From NCBI GenBank assembly GCA_036873135.1, contig JAPTYO010000009.1:28107756-28171755 (forward strand): a DNA stretch of 64,000 bases. The letters are read 5' to 3'. This stretch comes from Clarkia xantiana subsp. parviflora (Eukaryota; Streptophyta; Magnoliopsida; Myrtales; Onagraceae). Under the pieces are notes generated by a model, which was not told the origin of the DNA, did not search any database, and worked only from the letters and a program-made list of their open reading frames with translations. The position numbers and the translations under genes are program-made. Shown one piece after another: positions 32,229 to 42,435 of this stretch (positions are counted from its first letter, which is position 1; each line of letters starts with the position of its first letter).

Positions 32229-33952
32229 CATGGTCGCTCCGGGGTAGGAAGAGGCTCGAGAAGTCCCGCGGGTGATTTTTGCTCCAACTTGTCTTGTTGG
32301 CATACGAGACAAGTCTTCACGTACATCTCCACATCGTCCCGCAATTGAGGCCAGAAGTACCTGTCCTCCACAAGTGCCATGGTGCGATGGATTCCCGGAT
32401 GACCCGCCCACTTCGAGTCGTGGCACTCCCGCAAGATCTCCTTCTGAAGGTTGTCATGTTGAGGCACGTATAGTCGCGGTCCTTTGGTGTAAAGTAGGCC
32501 ATCCTCACACCAAAACTGCCGTGTCTTCCCCTCGGTCGCCATCCCCATCAATGCTTGGGCCCTCGCGTCGTGCTTAAGCCCCTCCTTGATCCTCCCGATT
32601 AGCGTACATTCAGGTCGGCTTATGGCTTCCAGCTCCACTCGCCTACTTAGCGCATCCGCAACCGAGTTTGTCTTCCCCGGCTTGTATTCCAACGTGAAGT
32701 CGAACTCCGCCAAGAAGTCTTGCCACCTTGCTTGTTTTGGTGACAACTTCTTTTGGGTTTGGAAGTAACTTGTCGCCACGTTGTCGGTCCGCACCACGAA
32801 CCGTGATCCAAGGAGATAGTGCCTCCATGTCCGAAGGCAATGCACCACCGCCGTCATCTCCTTCTCCTGGACCGTGTACCGCCTTTCGATGTCGCTAAGC
32901 TTCCGGGACTCGTACGCTATCGGGTGCCCATCTTGCATGAGAACCCCTCCAATGGCAAAGTCCGAGGCGTCCGTCTCCACCTCGAACGGCTTCTTGTAAT
33001 CGGGCAACACGAGCACGGGCTCCTCCGTAACCGCCTTCTTCAAACGGTCGAACGCCCTTTGACACTTCTCCGTCCACTCCCACGCCAAGCTCTTCTTCAA
33101 CAGGTCCGTGAGTGGCACGGTAATGCTCGAGTATCCCTTGATGAACCGTCGGTAATAATTTGCCAAGCCAAGGAACGATCGTAACTCCGTCACCTTGGTT
33201 GGTGGCTCCCACTCCATGATGGCTTTGATTTTGGACGGGTCCATGCGAACTCGCCCTCCTCCAACAACGTGACCGAGAAAGGGGACTTCTCGTTGTGCAA
33301 ACGCGCACTTCTCCTTCTTCACGTAGAGGCTATTCTCCCGCAATGCCTTGAACACTAGGCGCAAGTGCTCGATATGCTCCTCCAATGTCCGACTATACAC
33401 CACAATGTCGTCAAGGTAAACCACAACGAAACGATCGAGGAACGGATGGAGTACCTTGTTCATGAGAGTACAAAATGTAGCCGGTGCATTTGTTAATCCG
33501 AAGGGCATCACGAGGAACTCGTATGATCCGTAGCGCGTCACACAAGCCGTCTTTGGTTCGTCTCCCTCTGCGATCCGAACTTGCCAATATCCCGAGCGCA
33601 AGTCCAGCTTTGTGAACCATCTCGCCCCGCTAAGTTGGTCAAACAAGTCCGCGATGAGAGGAATCGGGTACTTGTTCTTCACCGTCAACTTGTTCAACGC
33701 CCGGTAGTCGATGCACATCCGCAATGATCCGTCGTGCTTCTTTTGGAACAGCACCGGCGCGCCGAATGGGGCCTTGGAAGGCCGGATATATCCCGCATCG
33801 AGCAACTCCTTGAGCTGCTTCCGTAACTCCTCCAACTCCGGGGGTGCCATGCGATAGGGCGCCATGGCGGGTGGCCGTGCGTCCGGGACCAACTCGATCT
33901 TGTGGTCCACCTCCCTCTTAGGTGGTAACTCCTTTGGAAGCTCGGCCGGCAT
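32192..33952 (-). pseudogene. Reverse transcriptase, RNase H and integrase zinc finger of the chromovirus
   Basis: A 586-codon open stretch in the same frame as gag, separated from it by a single TAA at 33977-33979. [34 protein letters not shown], catalytic YLDD at about residues 179-182. RNase [34 protein letters not shown]. The integrase HHCC finger lies at about residues 510-560 ([25 protein letters not shown]), then [10 protein letters not shown] with the first catalytic Asp. The frame ends KR-stop where roughly 12 family residues are missing. Confidence 0.87.
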
Positions 33953-33976
33953 AACATCTCCAAATTCTCCAAGGAC

Positions 33977-35671
33977 TTAGGCTATTTCCTCCGGGATTTC
34001 GTCCCCTCGGCTTTCACCCTCGTCCAACTTCAAGGTCGCGAGGAATGTGCACTCTCCTTTGCGGACTCCCTTCTTGAGTTGCATGGCCGACAAGGTCTTG
34101 TTGTCACCTCCCTTCGAGCGCTTGACCGGCACGATGCATTGGCACCTCGCATCCAAAATGAATATACAATCCGCGAAAGGAATTATCATGGCATCGATCC
34201 GGTCGAGGAAGTCCATCCCGATAACGAAGTCATAGTCATCGAGAGGGATCACCTCCACCGTCTCTTTGCTGTTCCAAATACCCATTTGAATGCTTACCTC
34301 GCGAGCAATTCCGCATGTCGGGACTTCCTTCGAATTCACCGTCTTCAACGTCGTGTTGGTTTTCTCCAAGCGAAGGTTCAGCTTCTCTGCGACCTCCTCG
34401 GACATAAATAGGTTGGAAGCCCCCGTGTCGACAAGTGCACTCATCTTCTTGCCGGCAACTTCAATCTCTGCGAACTTTAGGCCCTTCGCCTTGGCCTTTT
34501 TGCTTTGGATGGAGCTAAGGATCCGCAGCGAACCCAACCGCGTACCTTCTTCTTCCTTCTCCTCCGAAGTCACGAGAGCTGCGAGCTTCTCCCGTTTTGG
34601 ACAATCCCGAGCCAAGTGAGGCCCCTTGCACAAGAAGCACTCTATCGGGCCACGATCCTTCCACCGCGATCCACCTTTGTCTTTGGAGAACGACTTGGTG
34701 AATCTTCCGCCATCGGATTTTCCTCCATCGGGCTTGTGGGATTTCCCTCCGTTGGAATGAGAAGGTTTACCACGATCTCCCCCACCATTTGGCTTGGACT
34801 TCTCCGACCGAAATTCGTGTAGTGACTCGGCCGTCACCATCGCCCTCTCCAAGTTCTCCACGCCTCGACGCTCCAACTCCGTCTTAGCCCATGGTTTGAG
34901 ACCGTCCATGAACTGAAAGAACGCCTCGTTTTGGGTCATGGAAGGGATTTGAAGCATCAACTCCGTGAATTGCTTCACGTACTCACAAAGTTCCCCCTTG
35001 TGCTCCAAACGACGAACCTTTCCCCGCGCTTCGTTCTCGGCATACTCCGGGTAGAATTGTTTGTGGAATTCCGCCCTGAACTCCTCCCAAGTTTGGATCT
35101 CTTCCCCTAGTCGGTTGTCCTGCCTACGACGCCACCAAACTAGTGCATTATCTTGCAAGTAGGAAAAGATCATACCTAGCCGAGACATATCATCGTCTAC
35201 TCCTGTGGCTCGGAAGTAGTTCTCCATGCTGAAAAGGAAGTTGTCCACGTCTTTGGCCACTCGAGACCCCTTGAACTTGTCCGGCCTAAGGACGTCCGGA
35301 CGTGGACCGAGCTGTACCGCGCCCGTTCCCTCGACACGGGTTCTCCGCACCCGATTCAGCTCCTTCTTGAGTTCCGCCACCTCCGCCCGCAATCCCACGA
35401 GCTCATTCACCTCTTCTTGGATGGCCATGATGGTAGCTCCGAGCGCGTCACCCTTCTTCCCAAGTTCTTCAGTTGTGTCCTTCACATCCTTCTGGATCTC
35501 CTCCATTCCATAACGGATTTCGTCCACACCCTTGGACGCACCAACCACGTCTGCTTGGACTTCAGCCACCACATCTTGCAGCACCGCGAGTTGATGATAA
35601 AGGTCCGCCAACTGCTCCTTGGTATTCATCCGGGTCTTCTCAGCTACCACCACCTCCGAATTGGATGCCAT
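33977..35671 (-). CDS. gag-protease ORF of the chromovirus, 564 residues
   Basis: ATG 35671 lies about 12 bp inside the PBS and the frame is open to TAA 33977-33979. Residues 15-110 form a heptad-like coiled coil (QLADLYHQLAVLQ, VGLRAEVAELKKELN). Residues about 125-290 are the retrotransposon capsid (MENYFRATGVDDD, NALVWWRRRQDN, FRAEFHKQFYPE). Residues 345-357 are a short CCHC knuckle (CFLCKGPHLARDC). The aspartic protease has DTGAS at about 415-419 and FVIGMDFLDRID near 485. In related elements gag and pol are one ORF; here [19 protein letters not shown] shows that one codon became TAA. The gag-protease part itself looks intact. Confidence 0.85.
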   Translation of the reverse strand: MASNSEVVVAEKTRMNTKEQLADLYHQLAVLQDVVAEVQADVVGASKGVDEIRYGMEEIQKDVKDTTEELGKKGDALGATIMAIQEEVNELVGLRAEVAELKKELNRVRRTRVEGTGAVQLGPRPDVLRPDKFKGSRVAKDVDNFLFSMENYFRATGVDDDMSRLGMIFSYLQDNALVWWRRRQDNRLGEEIQTWEEFRAEFHKQFYPEYAENEARGKVRRLEHKGELCEYVKQFTELMLQIPSMTQNEAFFQFMDGLKPWAKTELERRGVENLERAMVTAESLHEFRSEKSKPNGGGDRGKPSHSNGGKSHKPDGGKSDGGRFTKSFSKDKGGSRWKDRGPIECFLCKGPHLARDCPKREKLAALVTSEEKEEEGTRLGSLRILSSIQSKKAKAKGLKFAEIEVAGKKMSALVDTGASNLFMSEEVAEKLNLRLEKTNTTLKTVNSKEVPTCGIAREVSIQMGIWNSKETVEVIPLDDYDFVIGMDFLDRIDAMIIPFADCIFILDARCQCIVPVKRSKGGDNKTLSAMQLKKGVRKGECTFLATLKLDEGESRGDEIPEEIA

Positions 35672-35682
35672 CGATTAACCTT

Positions 35683-35694
35683 GCTCTGATACCA
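35683..35694 (-). other. Primer-binding site of the chromovirus
   Basis: The minus strand reads TGGTATCAGAGC, complementary to initiator tRNA-Met, two bases from the LTR start at 35697. It fixes the right LTR as the 5' LTR. Confidence 0.88.
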
Positions 35695-35696
35695 CT

Positions 35697-36120
35697 TGTC
35701 ACGGGCCTGGATTATCTAGCGCTCCCTAACCCGTGCGGCCTTAGGATTTCGCTCCTAAGTCAGCCTTTTCCCTAGAAAAACTAAGAAGAGAAGACTATGA
35801 AGTGGAGAGGAGCTTTGGAACTCAAGTGAATAGATTTCTAAGGATGATTTACAAATGAGAGGGGGTCTCCCTTTCATAGGCTCCAAGGGAGACATCTACC
35901 AACTACCCACATTAATTACAAGAGTCCCAACTACCCATTAAATGATATCTCTAGATAATTCTACACATTACAAGAGATTTCTACAAGTGTGTGGAGTCTT
36001 CTAGAATCTTCTAGAATCGCACGCATCCCAAGACTCCCCGGTTATGGATTCCCGACTTGAAAACGAGGCCCGGCGTGTCACGGACGAGCCTTAGATCATG
36101 TAAACTCCGCGTCCGTGACA
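35697..36120 (-). repeat. 5' LTR of the chromovirus
   Basis: 424 bp, TGTCACGGGCC...GTCCGTGACA, followed by CTAG. It contains TTCTAGAATC twice in tandem near 35999-36018, where the other LTR has one copy. Confidence 0.88.
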
Positions 36121-36173
36121 CTAGCATGTACCTTGTTTTAGTATCCGTAGTGATTACTCCCCGTAATCTAACA

Positions 36174-39050
36174 CAACTCCTCTCCCAAACTTAGAGACTT
36201 TCGTCCTACCCATCTCTTCACTGCATTCCACTTTTTCCTTATCCATGAGGACTTCTTGTTGTTGACTTGAGAGTCATCACCATAGCGATGCTAAGGCCAC
36301 GGCTTGTTTTCCTCTTCATTGCATTAACATAGCATTGTCTTGTTGTCGACTGGTCTTCGAGCACTTCACCTATTCCGTGTGGAGCAATGAACTTCAGCTT
36401 TTGGTGTGCTATGGTACCATGATACTAAGGTTGATGGTTGTCCTGCCCATGATAGCATTATAGGCACCCAAGTGCTCTACTACCACAAAGTTCACATTGA
36501 GTGGCAATTGCTTCCATCCTTGGCCTAGTCACATAGGAAACATTATCATCCCCAAGGGGTAGCTAGATGTTCCCGTGAAACTGACTAACGGGAAATCCAC
36601 TGGAGTTAAGTCGGTCAGCTTCTTCCCTAGATCTTTAATCACGTCCAGATAGATGATGTCTGCTAAACTTCTTCCATCTACTAGGATTCTTTTCACATCG
36701 AACTCATTGATCTCAACAGTTATAACCAGGGCATCGTCATGAGGGAACACTATGTGTTCCATATCCTTCTTTGAAAATTGAATAACCATGTCATCTTGTT
36801 CTCTTGAACGCTAGCCCCACATTGTCATTTTTTGGGGTTGTGAAGCATACACTTCTCTTGCATTCGATATTTGCCCCCCTGCACCTATTCCTCCATGTAT
36901 AACATTGATAGTACCCCTCTTTTGGGGAGGGTTGTTGTCATCGACCTTCCCTTTGGCTTTGTCAGTGGCGGACAATCTAGGGGGTGGAGACCTTTCTCTC
37001 TTGTTCCCAATGTTGACATAATACTAGAGGTGCCCTTGCTGGATCTCTCTATCTATTCTTTCTCTTAAGTCATTACACTGGTTTGTGTTGTGACCTCGTG
37101 CTTCGTGAAAATTGCAATACCTATCAGGGTTTGGTCCCATTTGAACGTTTTCCTTCTTCGGGGGTGGTGTCCACATTCCCGTTTCTTTAATTTCCCTAAG
37201 GATGATAGTCGGTGGTGCATTTAAAGGAACAAACTTGATAGAATTAACACTATCTAGCTTCCTTGTATCATTGAAGTTTCTAGCCTTTGAGGAGGGTATC
37301 CACTCCTTCTGCCTTTGATTGGGTGGCGCCTGCTGCTGCTGTTGCTGCCTACCCATGTTGGCTTTGTTAGCCTCATTCTTATTTGCATTCGCTGCCACTT
37401 TGATACGTCGTGCAGATTTAACCCTTTCAAGGTCAATGTGGGCCTTAACCCGTGCTGCCAACTCTTAGACTGTAGTTACCATATCAAGTGCCATGCTATC
37501 CGCCAGGGATGCACCCCAGCGTCCTAAGTTTTTAATGAAAGCCCTTATGATCTCTCTGTCAGTGAAATCAGTGTTTATCTCTGCCACATTCTGATAGAAG
37601 CGAGTATAGTAACTTGCTAATGTTTCCTGGTCCTCCTGTTTGACATCGTCAATGTGGAGTTGTCTCTCGCTCAAGTATCTCCGTATAAACTTATCCTTCA
37701 AATGCTTCCATGAGCTTATTGACGCTTTTGGGAGACTGGAGAACCAATGTGTTGTCGGTCCCATCAGTGTTGTAGAAAATGACAATGCCATCAATCTCTC
37801 ATCACTACTCCGACCCATAGATGAGGACTCGTGCTGTTGTACATGTTCTATAGGGTCACCCTTTCCATTATACTTCTCAATCTTTGCAGGGGACACACCT
37901 TCTGGGAAACGCATGTCTATAAGTTCTTGGACTAGGGGGTGTGATGCTTTGTCACTTAGACTGAATAGAGATTTACTATTTGACTCCCTCATCTTTCTTG
38001 CTATTAACTCCTCAATCTCTTCCATGGTCGCGGGAACCCTTGGAGGTTCGGCACTTACCTCATGGTTACCTGGATTGTACTTTGCCTGGTAGGGCTAGTA
38101 GTGTGGACTCTGCTGATACTGAAACTCATAAGGTGATGGAGGATGTTGTCTCCATTCTTGAGGCGTTGGCATGTGCTCAAAGCCTTGTCTTTCAAACTGC
38201 CCCCTTGGTGCGGGATGTTGAAAATTCTGCGGCGGGGGTGGCATTGTATGTTGTCTTGTACAGTCATGCACTGGCGTCTGTCCATGTGCTCGAGGTGTCG
38301 GTACCTGTTCCCGGGAGAGGTGCACCGGGGGTTTTCTTGCACGAGGGGTTGGAACCTATCGCACTGCCTCATGATTAGACGGTTGCCTTGTCGAGTTGTT
38401 GGGACGATGTCCCTCACTTTGAGCTGTCCTTGGAATGTCCCTTGGTAGGGCTTGGTTAGTCGGAGCCACTGGTGGTGGTCCATATCCTCTAGCTCTCATT
38501 GCCTCACGGTATGCTATCAATTCATTAATGGCTGACATGAATCCTTGTGTCACTGAAGGTTCACCTTGGGAGAACATCAGATGTCCTGATGTGGCGTATG
38601 TATGCCTATTGAACATTGGCATATCATACGATGGGATTGTGTTGCGAGGCATCCCAAATGGTTGATCTTGTGGCGGCATGCCATAAGGAAAATGTTGAGG
38701 GGGTTCTTATGGTAGGTCCTACTGAAATGCGAGGTAGCACTAGTCGCAATGTTCTTACTCGGGTGGCGTCGTATTGACGACGTAGATGCATCAGATGATT
38801 CTTCTTGTGGTACCGGCACCGCAGGTACCTGTTGAGCATTAGGAACTGGTGGTTCCTGTTGCGGCTCTTGTGCGGGAGGTATCTCTTCAGGAGCAGGCAT
38901 TGGTGGCACTTCCTGAGGGACTTGTATAAACGGTTCCACTACTGGCCTCGAACCCCTTGGTACCTTGTTACTTGGACGTCTTGGTGGTCTCGAACACTCG
39001 GGAGGAGGTTTGTTACATACAGAACCACTCGTTGTCATTGCTCTTGTCAC
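36174..39050 (-). pseudogene. gag-protease of element D, broken and truncated
   Basis: The likely start is ATG 39050 or 39038 (MTTSGSVCNK). A Pro/Gln-rich N-terminus (VPQEVPPMPAPEEIPPAQEP) is followed by frame changes. Then comes EEIEELIARKMRESNSKSLF (38025) and the capsid (THWFSSLPKASISSWKHLKD, LASYYTRFYQNVAEIN). A basic linker has a poly-Gln run. The knuckle is YCNFHEARGHNTNQCNDL (about 37110-37060), the intact CxxH-GHxTxxC type. The protease remnant (36789-36529) has DGRSLAD at the catalytic site in place of D-S/T-G. The C-terminal protease part continues in other frames to 36174. Non-functional. Confidence 0.72.
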
Positions 39051-39089
39051 TGCTAGGCTTTTAGTTCAAATCACAGAGTACGGCGCCAA

Positions 39090-39743
39090 TGATGGAACGA
39101 GCTCGTCCGGGGTCCGATCTTGGCAGCCTAATCGTCGAGACGCGTTCCTTTATCTTCCTAGCAATGTCGATCCTTGTCTCGTGCCTTGCCTACCTGCACA
39201 AAGGGCAATGCCAGAGAGGAGAAGGGGGGTGTCTTTGGCGAACCCTCTCTGATGCCTAAGTCAGACCGTAATTCTAGAGAGATAAAATGTAGAGAGAAGT
39301 CAGAGTTCCGGTTTCTCAATCCGAGATTAAGTTGGAAATGAAGGACCTAGGCCCCTATTTATAGAGTTTTGGATCCAGGCACCGGAGGACCCACATTTTG
39401 AGTGGGGCCCGCATAGAGATTAGGAGAGTGGTCGGGTATACGCGCACCCCGGGTATCGATACCCTGGGGTCGGGGGCAGACGCGGGATGCGTCGGTCTTA
39501 TTGTCACCGGACAAGTCCGGTTGCCGGGCAACCAGACATGTCCGATTACTTGTGCAACCGGACATGTCCGGTTGCTCTGGACGAATCTGGTACAACCTAA
39601 CAAGCTCGTCCAGTTGCTCCGGAATTGTCAGTAGCAACCGGAATAACGCGTACCCTTGGAAATAAAAGGACTTACATCGGGGTCGGCGGAGCGACCGTGT
39701 TTATGCTTTAGTGAGGTCCAATCGGGTGTATATCCATTATAAC
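39090..39743 (-). repeat. 5' LTR of element D (right end approximate)
   Basis: It begins TGATGGAACGAGC next to the PBS. On the minus strand TATA CTCTATAAATAGGGG lies at 39353-39367. In U3 the palindrome ACCGGACATGTCCGGT occurs as a perfect copy at about 39557-39572 and as two near copies at 39506-39521 and 39531-39545. The right boundary is assumed at the first CA after the TATA-less stretch, because no second LTR is present for comparison. Confidence 0.5.
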
Positions 39744-39927
39744 ACGTACATGCTACATGCAACGCACGCATCCAAAATTCTAGTATTAAAATAATTATGA
39801 ATGAAGGAAAATTCAAAACTTTATACCGCTTTCCGTGATTTATAGTAAAGAATGAAAAAGTCCAAGAAAAATAAATCTTCAAATAAAAATGATTTAATTG
39901 ATAACTTGTTAATTGTACTTTAAAGTG
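39744..39927. other. Spacer, no gene
   Basis: AT-rich, without repeats or ORFs of note; it leads into the hAT MITE and its left TSD. Confidence 0.4.
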
Positions 39928-39935
39928 TTGGAGAT

Positions 39936-40515
39936 TAGGGGTGAAACCGGTTCGGTCGGACCGGTTTTTTAGCTATTTCGGTCGGAGTCCGATTTATTCG
40001 GACCGGATTTTTTCAACAAAAAAATCCGACCAAAAATCCATATGGAAAAAAATAATCCGTCCATGTTTAGTACGGTTTTTTCGGTTCGGTTTTCGGTTTT
40101 AACCGAAAATCCGAACGTAATAATCAATATTTAAAATTTCTCCAATTTTAGAATACTAAACAAAAATTATGTAAAATACTATACAAAATTTCATACAACT
40201 AATACTTATAGAATATACTAAAAGTTCCAAAATTAATAAAAAGAGAAGATATTTGATTTCCTTAAGAAAAATTTTAAGTTATCTTAATATGACATATAAT
40301 ATATATTATATTATATTATATCATTGAATAACTTCGGTCTAGTTCGGTCTCCACGGTTTTTAAGACATGAGGACCGAACCGAACCGAAAAACCGAATGAT
40401 ACCAAAAAAATCCGACCACATAACAAACGGTCTATATACGGTCCGGTTTTTTCGGACCGGTCCGGTTCGGTTTTTTGCGGTTTTTCGGTCTCGCCGGATT
40501 TTACTTTCAGCCCTA
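39936..40515. mobile_element. hAT-type MITE 1 with 8-bp TSD
   Basis: 580 bp starting TAGGGGTGAAACC and ending TTTCAGCCCTA. It is flanked by the perfect 8-bp duplication TTGGAGAT (39928-39935 and 40516-40523). Eight-base TSDs and TAGGG-type terminal repeats are typical of hAT elements. The subterminal regions (about 80-100 bp each side) are packed with CCGGTT/CGGTCCGG phrases in opposite orientations, as for transposase binding sites. The middle is AT-rich and there is no transposase, so it is non-autonomous. A related copy lies at 57239-57875. Confidence 0.88.
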
Positions 40516-40523
40516 TTGGAGAT

Positions 40524-41480
40524 ATTGTTAATTGATTTTTTTCTGCACTATTGAATTTTTGTATTGAGCAAATATTAGGTGATACAAAATTGTAATACAC
40601 TGAATCTGTTTAATTTATCGTTATTTAATTAGAAGAACAACTTACATGTTTATTCTCTTGTTCTGCCATTTGTTTAAATTAGTAGGTGAACTTCTAAATG
40701 AAATTTGTAATTTGGTAGGGGGACTTTAAAAGAAAATTACCATGGCAACTGAATTTGGTAAGACATGATAGGTACTTTATGACTATGATAGAAAAACTAT
40801 ACTATATATATTCCTAAAATTGACTAGTTCTTCTTATTGGAGGATTCCTTTTCATAATGCGTGGAAAGTGCGATGTCATTATCTTGAGTTACACCATGGC
40901 AAATTGATAATATGAGCTTTTGCATTTCTTCCTCCAATCATCTAGTTACTTTTAGTTTTAGTTATTAGAAGAAACATGAAAAGATGTGTGAATTCAGTTA
41001 CTTATTTTACATGGCCAAAAGATAAAAAAAAAAAAAAAAAAAAAAGTGTTACTTATTTTAAAGGATTTACTATCCCCAGTTTTAAACACTATAATTGATA
41101 TAATCGATATGCACCCATACGTTTCTACACGTTGCTGAATACACCACACATATAAGCGAATGCACTCATACGTTTTGCTATGTTGGTGAATACACCTGAA
41201 GCACTAATACCGTTAGTTAAATACATATGTGGCGCCACACATGCACCTGAATACACCCACGACGACCAACCACCACGACGACAACTAGTCACCGTGATGG
41301 GTGAGTAGCAGACGACCATCCATCAAGATACACAGCATTTGATTGGCTACATACTAACAATTATATGTTCTATATTTTAAGTAGGCCAGCATTTGGACCG
41401 TATGAACCGGTCACTAGCCGGTTTGACAGCCGATCCGGTTCTGATAATTATAATAACACACTAAACCCTAGTTAGAATCC
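40524..41480. other. Intergenic DNA upstream of the U-box gene
   Basis: AT-rich. A-run at about 41021-41042. 41100-41290 has imperfect repeats of GAATACACC / GCACTCATACGTTT. No ORF with recognisable motifs. Confidence 0.4.
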
Positions 41481-42435
41481 TAATATCTTATGTGCTCTGC
41501 ACTTCTTTCTTCTTCTTCTCCATTTGCTGCTGCCAAAGTGACGTCCATTTGTCGTTTTATATTTCTTTTTCTCAGCGAAGACTTTGCCTTGTGTCCTCCC
41601 CCTCCCGCCACCTGCAACTCCAATTTCTGTTTATCTATCTACAAATAAAATAAATATTCAATATTCTTCTGTGATATTGATCCCCTCTGAATTTGCGCGT
41701 CCAGTAAACAAATCAAGCTTCATAGAATAGATAATTTGTGGCGTAGCGGATTCTCTCACCTCTGATTCTTCTCCTTATCTCAGACTATCGGAATTCTGAT
41801 CATTCTCACTTTCTCTGGTTCTGAACCTTAAATTCGGTGTTGTACACGTCCCGAAGTTTGAATTCACTTCTGTTGGCATGTACGTTGACTTGTACCTCCG
41901 CTAATTCCATACCGTTGGTTACTCTGATCGGAATCGACGGTAGACTAGGCCGATACTTCCAGCAGCGGTTGGATAAAAGTGTCAGACACGCCGAGCTCCT
42001 GCCGGTATTTCTTCTCGTTAATTACTTATGTCTGATTGCTGTTGAATTTCATGTGGTTCACTCTTCACTGTTAACTGCTTTTGCGTTTGATCTGCTACAC
42101 TTTGTGCCAATAGCTTTTGGTAATGTTTCTACTCCTTTTATTCTATATATATTATTTATTTTCTTGTGGTGTAGTTTATCATTGGGCGTCCTCTGGAGTG
42201 TACTATTTAGTTTACCATACGCTTCAGGTTCTTCTCTTGCTTCTCTGAATCTACAGTCTCTCGTTTTCCTTTGTTAGAGTATTATTGTTCCTCCTATCTC
42301 ATTCTAGTTGTTCATCAACCAAATGCAGAGTCTTTTATTTTGTTGTTAATTTTACACTGTTATATTATTATATGTCCTGCCTTTGACTATTCTTTTATGC
42401 TTCTCCTAGGGGAAAATTAGGGTCAGTTCATCTTT
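41481..42435 (+). promoter_or_regulatory. Probable 5' UTR with an intron, upstream of the U-box gene
   Basis: C/T-rich tracts (CTTCTTTCTTCTTCTTCTCC near 41500-41520) look like a plant 5' UTR. A candidate 3' splice site TTCTCCTAG/GGGAAA near 42411 precedes the start codon by about 25 bp. The T-rich sequence between suggests a 5' UTR intron. The transcription start and donor were not pinned down. Confidence 0.35.

Larger units (their letters stand above)
30739..36120 (-). mobile_element. Chromodomain Ty3/Gypsy retrotransposon (chromovirus, Galadriel-like), nearly intact
   Basis: 5382 bp, minus strand, LTRs at 30739-31152 (414 bp) and 35697-36120 (424 bp), both TGTCACGGGCC...GTCCGTGACA. The TSD is CTAG/ACTAG within a Copia LTR. 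The PBS (minus: TGGTATCAGAGC, 35683-35694) lies two bases from the right LTR, and the polypurine tract GGTGGGGGAGAA (minus, 31153-31164) abuts the left LTR. The LTRs differ mainly by a 10-bp duplication (TTCTAGAATC) in the right copy plus a few substitutions, so insertion was recent. The coding region is interrupted by one stop and one small deletion. The clade is named from remembered protein features, not a tree. Confidence 0.9.
30185..36173 (+). repeat. Copia LTR, family TGTAAGCATATG, copy 2, split by a Gypsy element
   Basis: The first part is 30185-30738 (TGTAAGCATATGGTAATGGG...CCGATTACTAG) and the last part 36121-36173 (CTAGCATGTACC...GTAATCTAACA). Without the insertion it would be about 600 bp. 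CTAG (or ACTAG, since the A is shared) is duplicated at the break. Neither a PBS nor a clear TSD flanks it: the left flank is GTGAGC and the right flank CAACT. It is closer to copy 3 (59334) than to copy 1 (9414), judged by shared indels. Confidence 0.85.
36174..39743 (-). mobile_element. Element D: Tat/Ogre-like retrotransposon, truncated by the Copia LTR
   Basis: Minus strand. The 5' LTR starts at 39090 (TGATGGAACG) and ends near 39743 (ATTATAACA, assumed). The PBS TGGCGCCGTACTCTG lies at 39074-39088. Gag and protease remnants at 36174-39050 are cut off at the Copia LTR end at 36173. Nothing resembling the missing part is visible left of 30185. It is related to C at protein level but clearly a different family (different LTR). 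Confidence 0.65.

Noticed and set aside
31089..35775. Many plus-strand ORFs of 60-150 codons
   Set aside because: They mirror the minus-strand gag-pol of the chromovirus and have no own motifs.
9414..36173. Pairing LTR copy 1 (9414) and copy 2 (30185) as one very large Copia element
   Set aside because: The flanks differ (TTCAT against CAACT), and copy 2 is closer to copy 3 than to copy 1. A degenerate polypurine-like tract before copy 2 leaves it possible but unsupported.
41837..42277. 146-codon hydrophobic ORF upstream of the U-box gene
   Set aside because: It starts at a non-ATG codon, lies in T-rich 5' UTR or intron sequence and has no domain. The hydrophobicity reflects T-rich codons.
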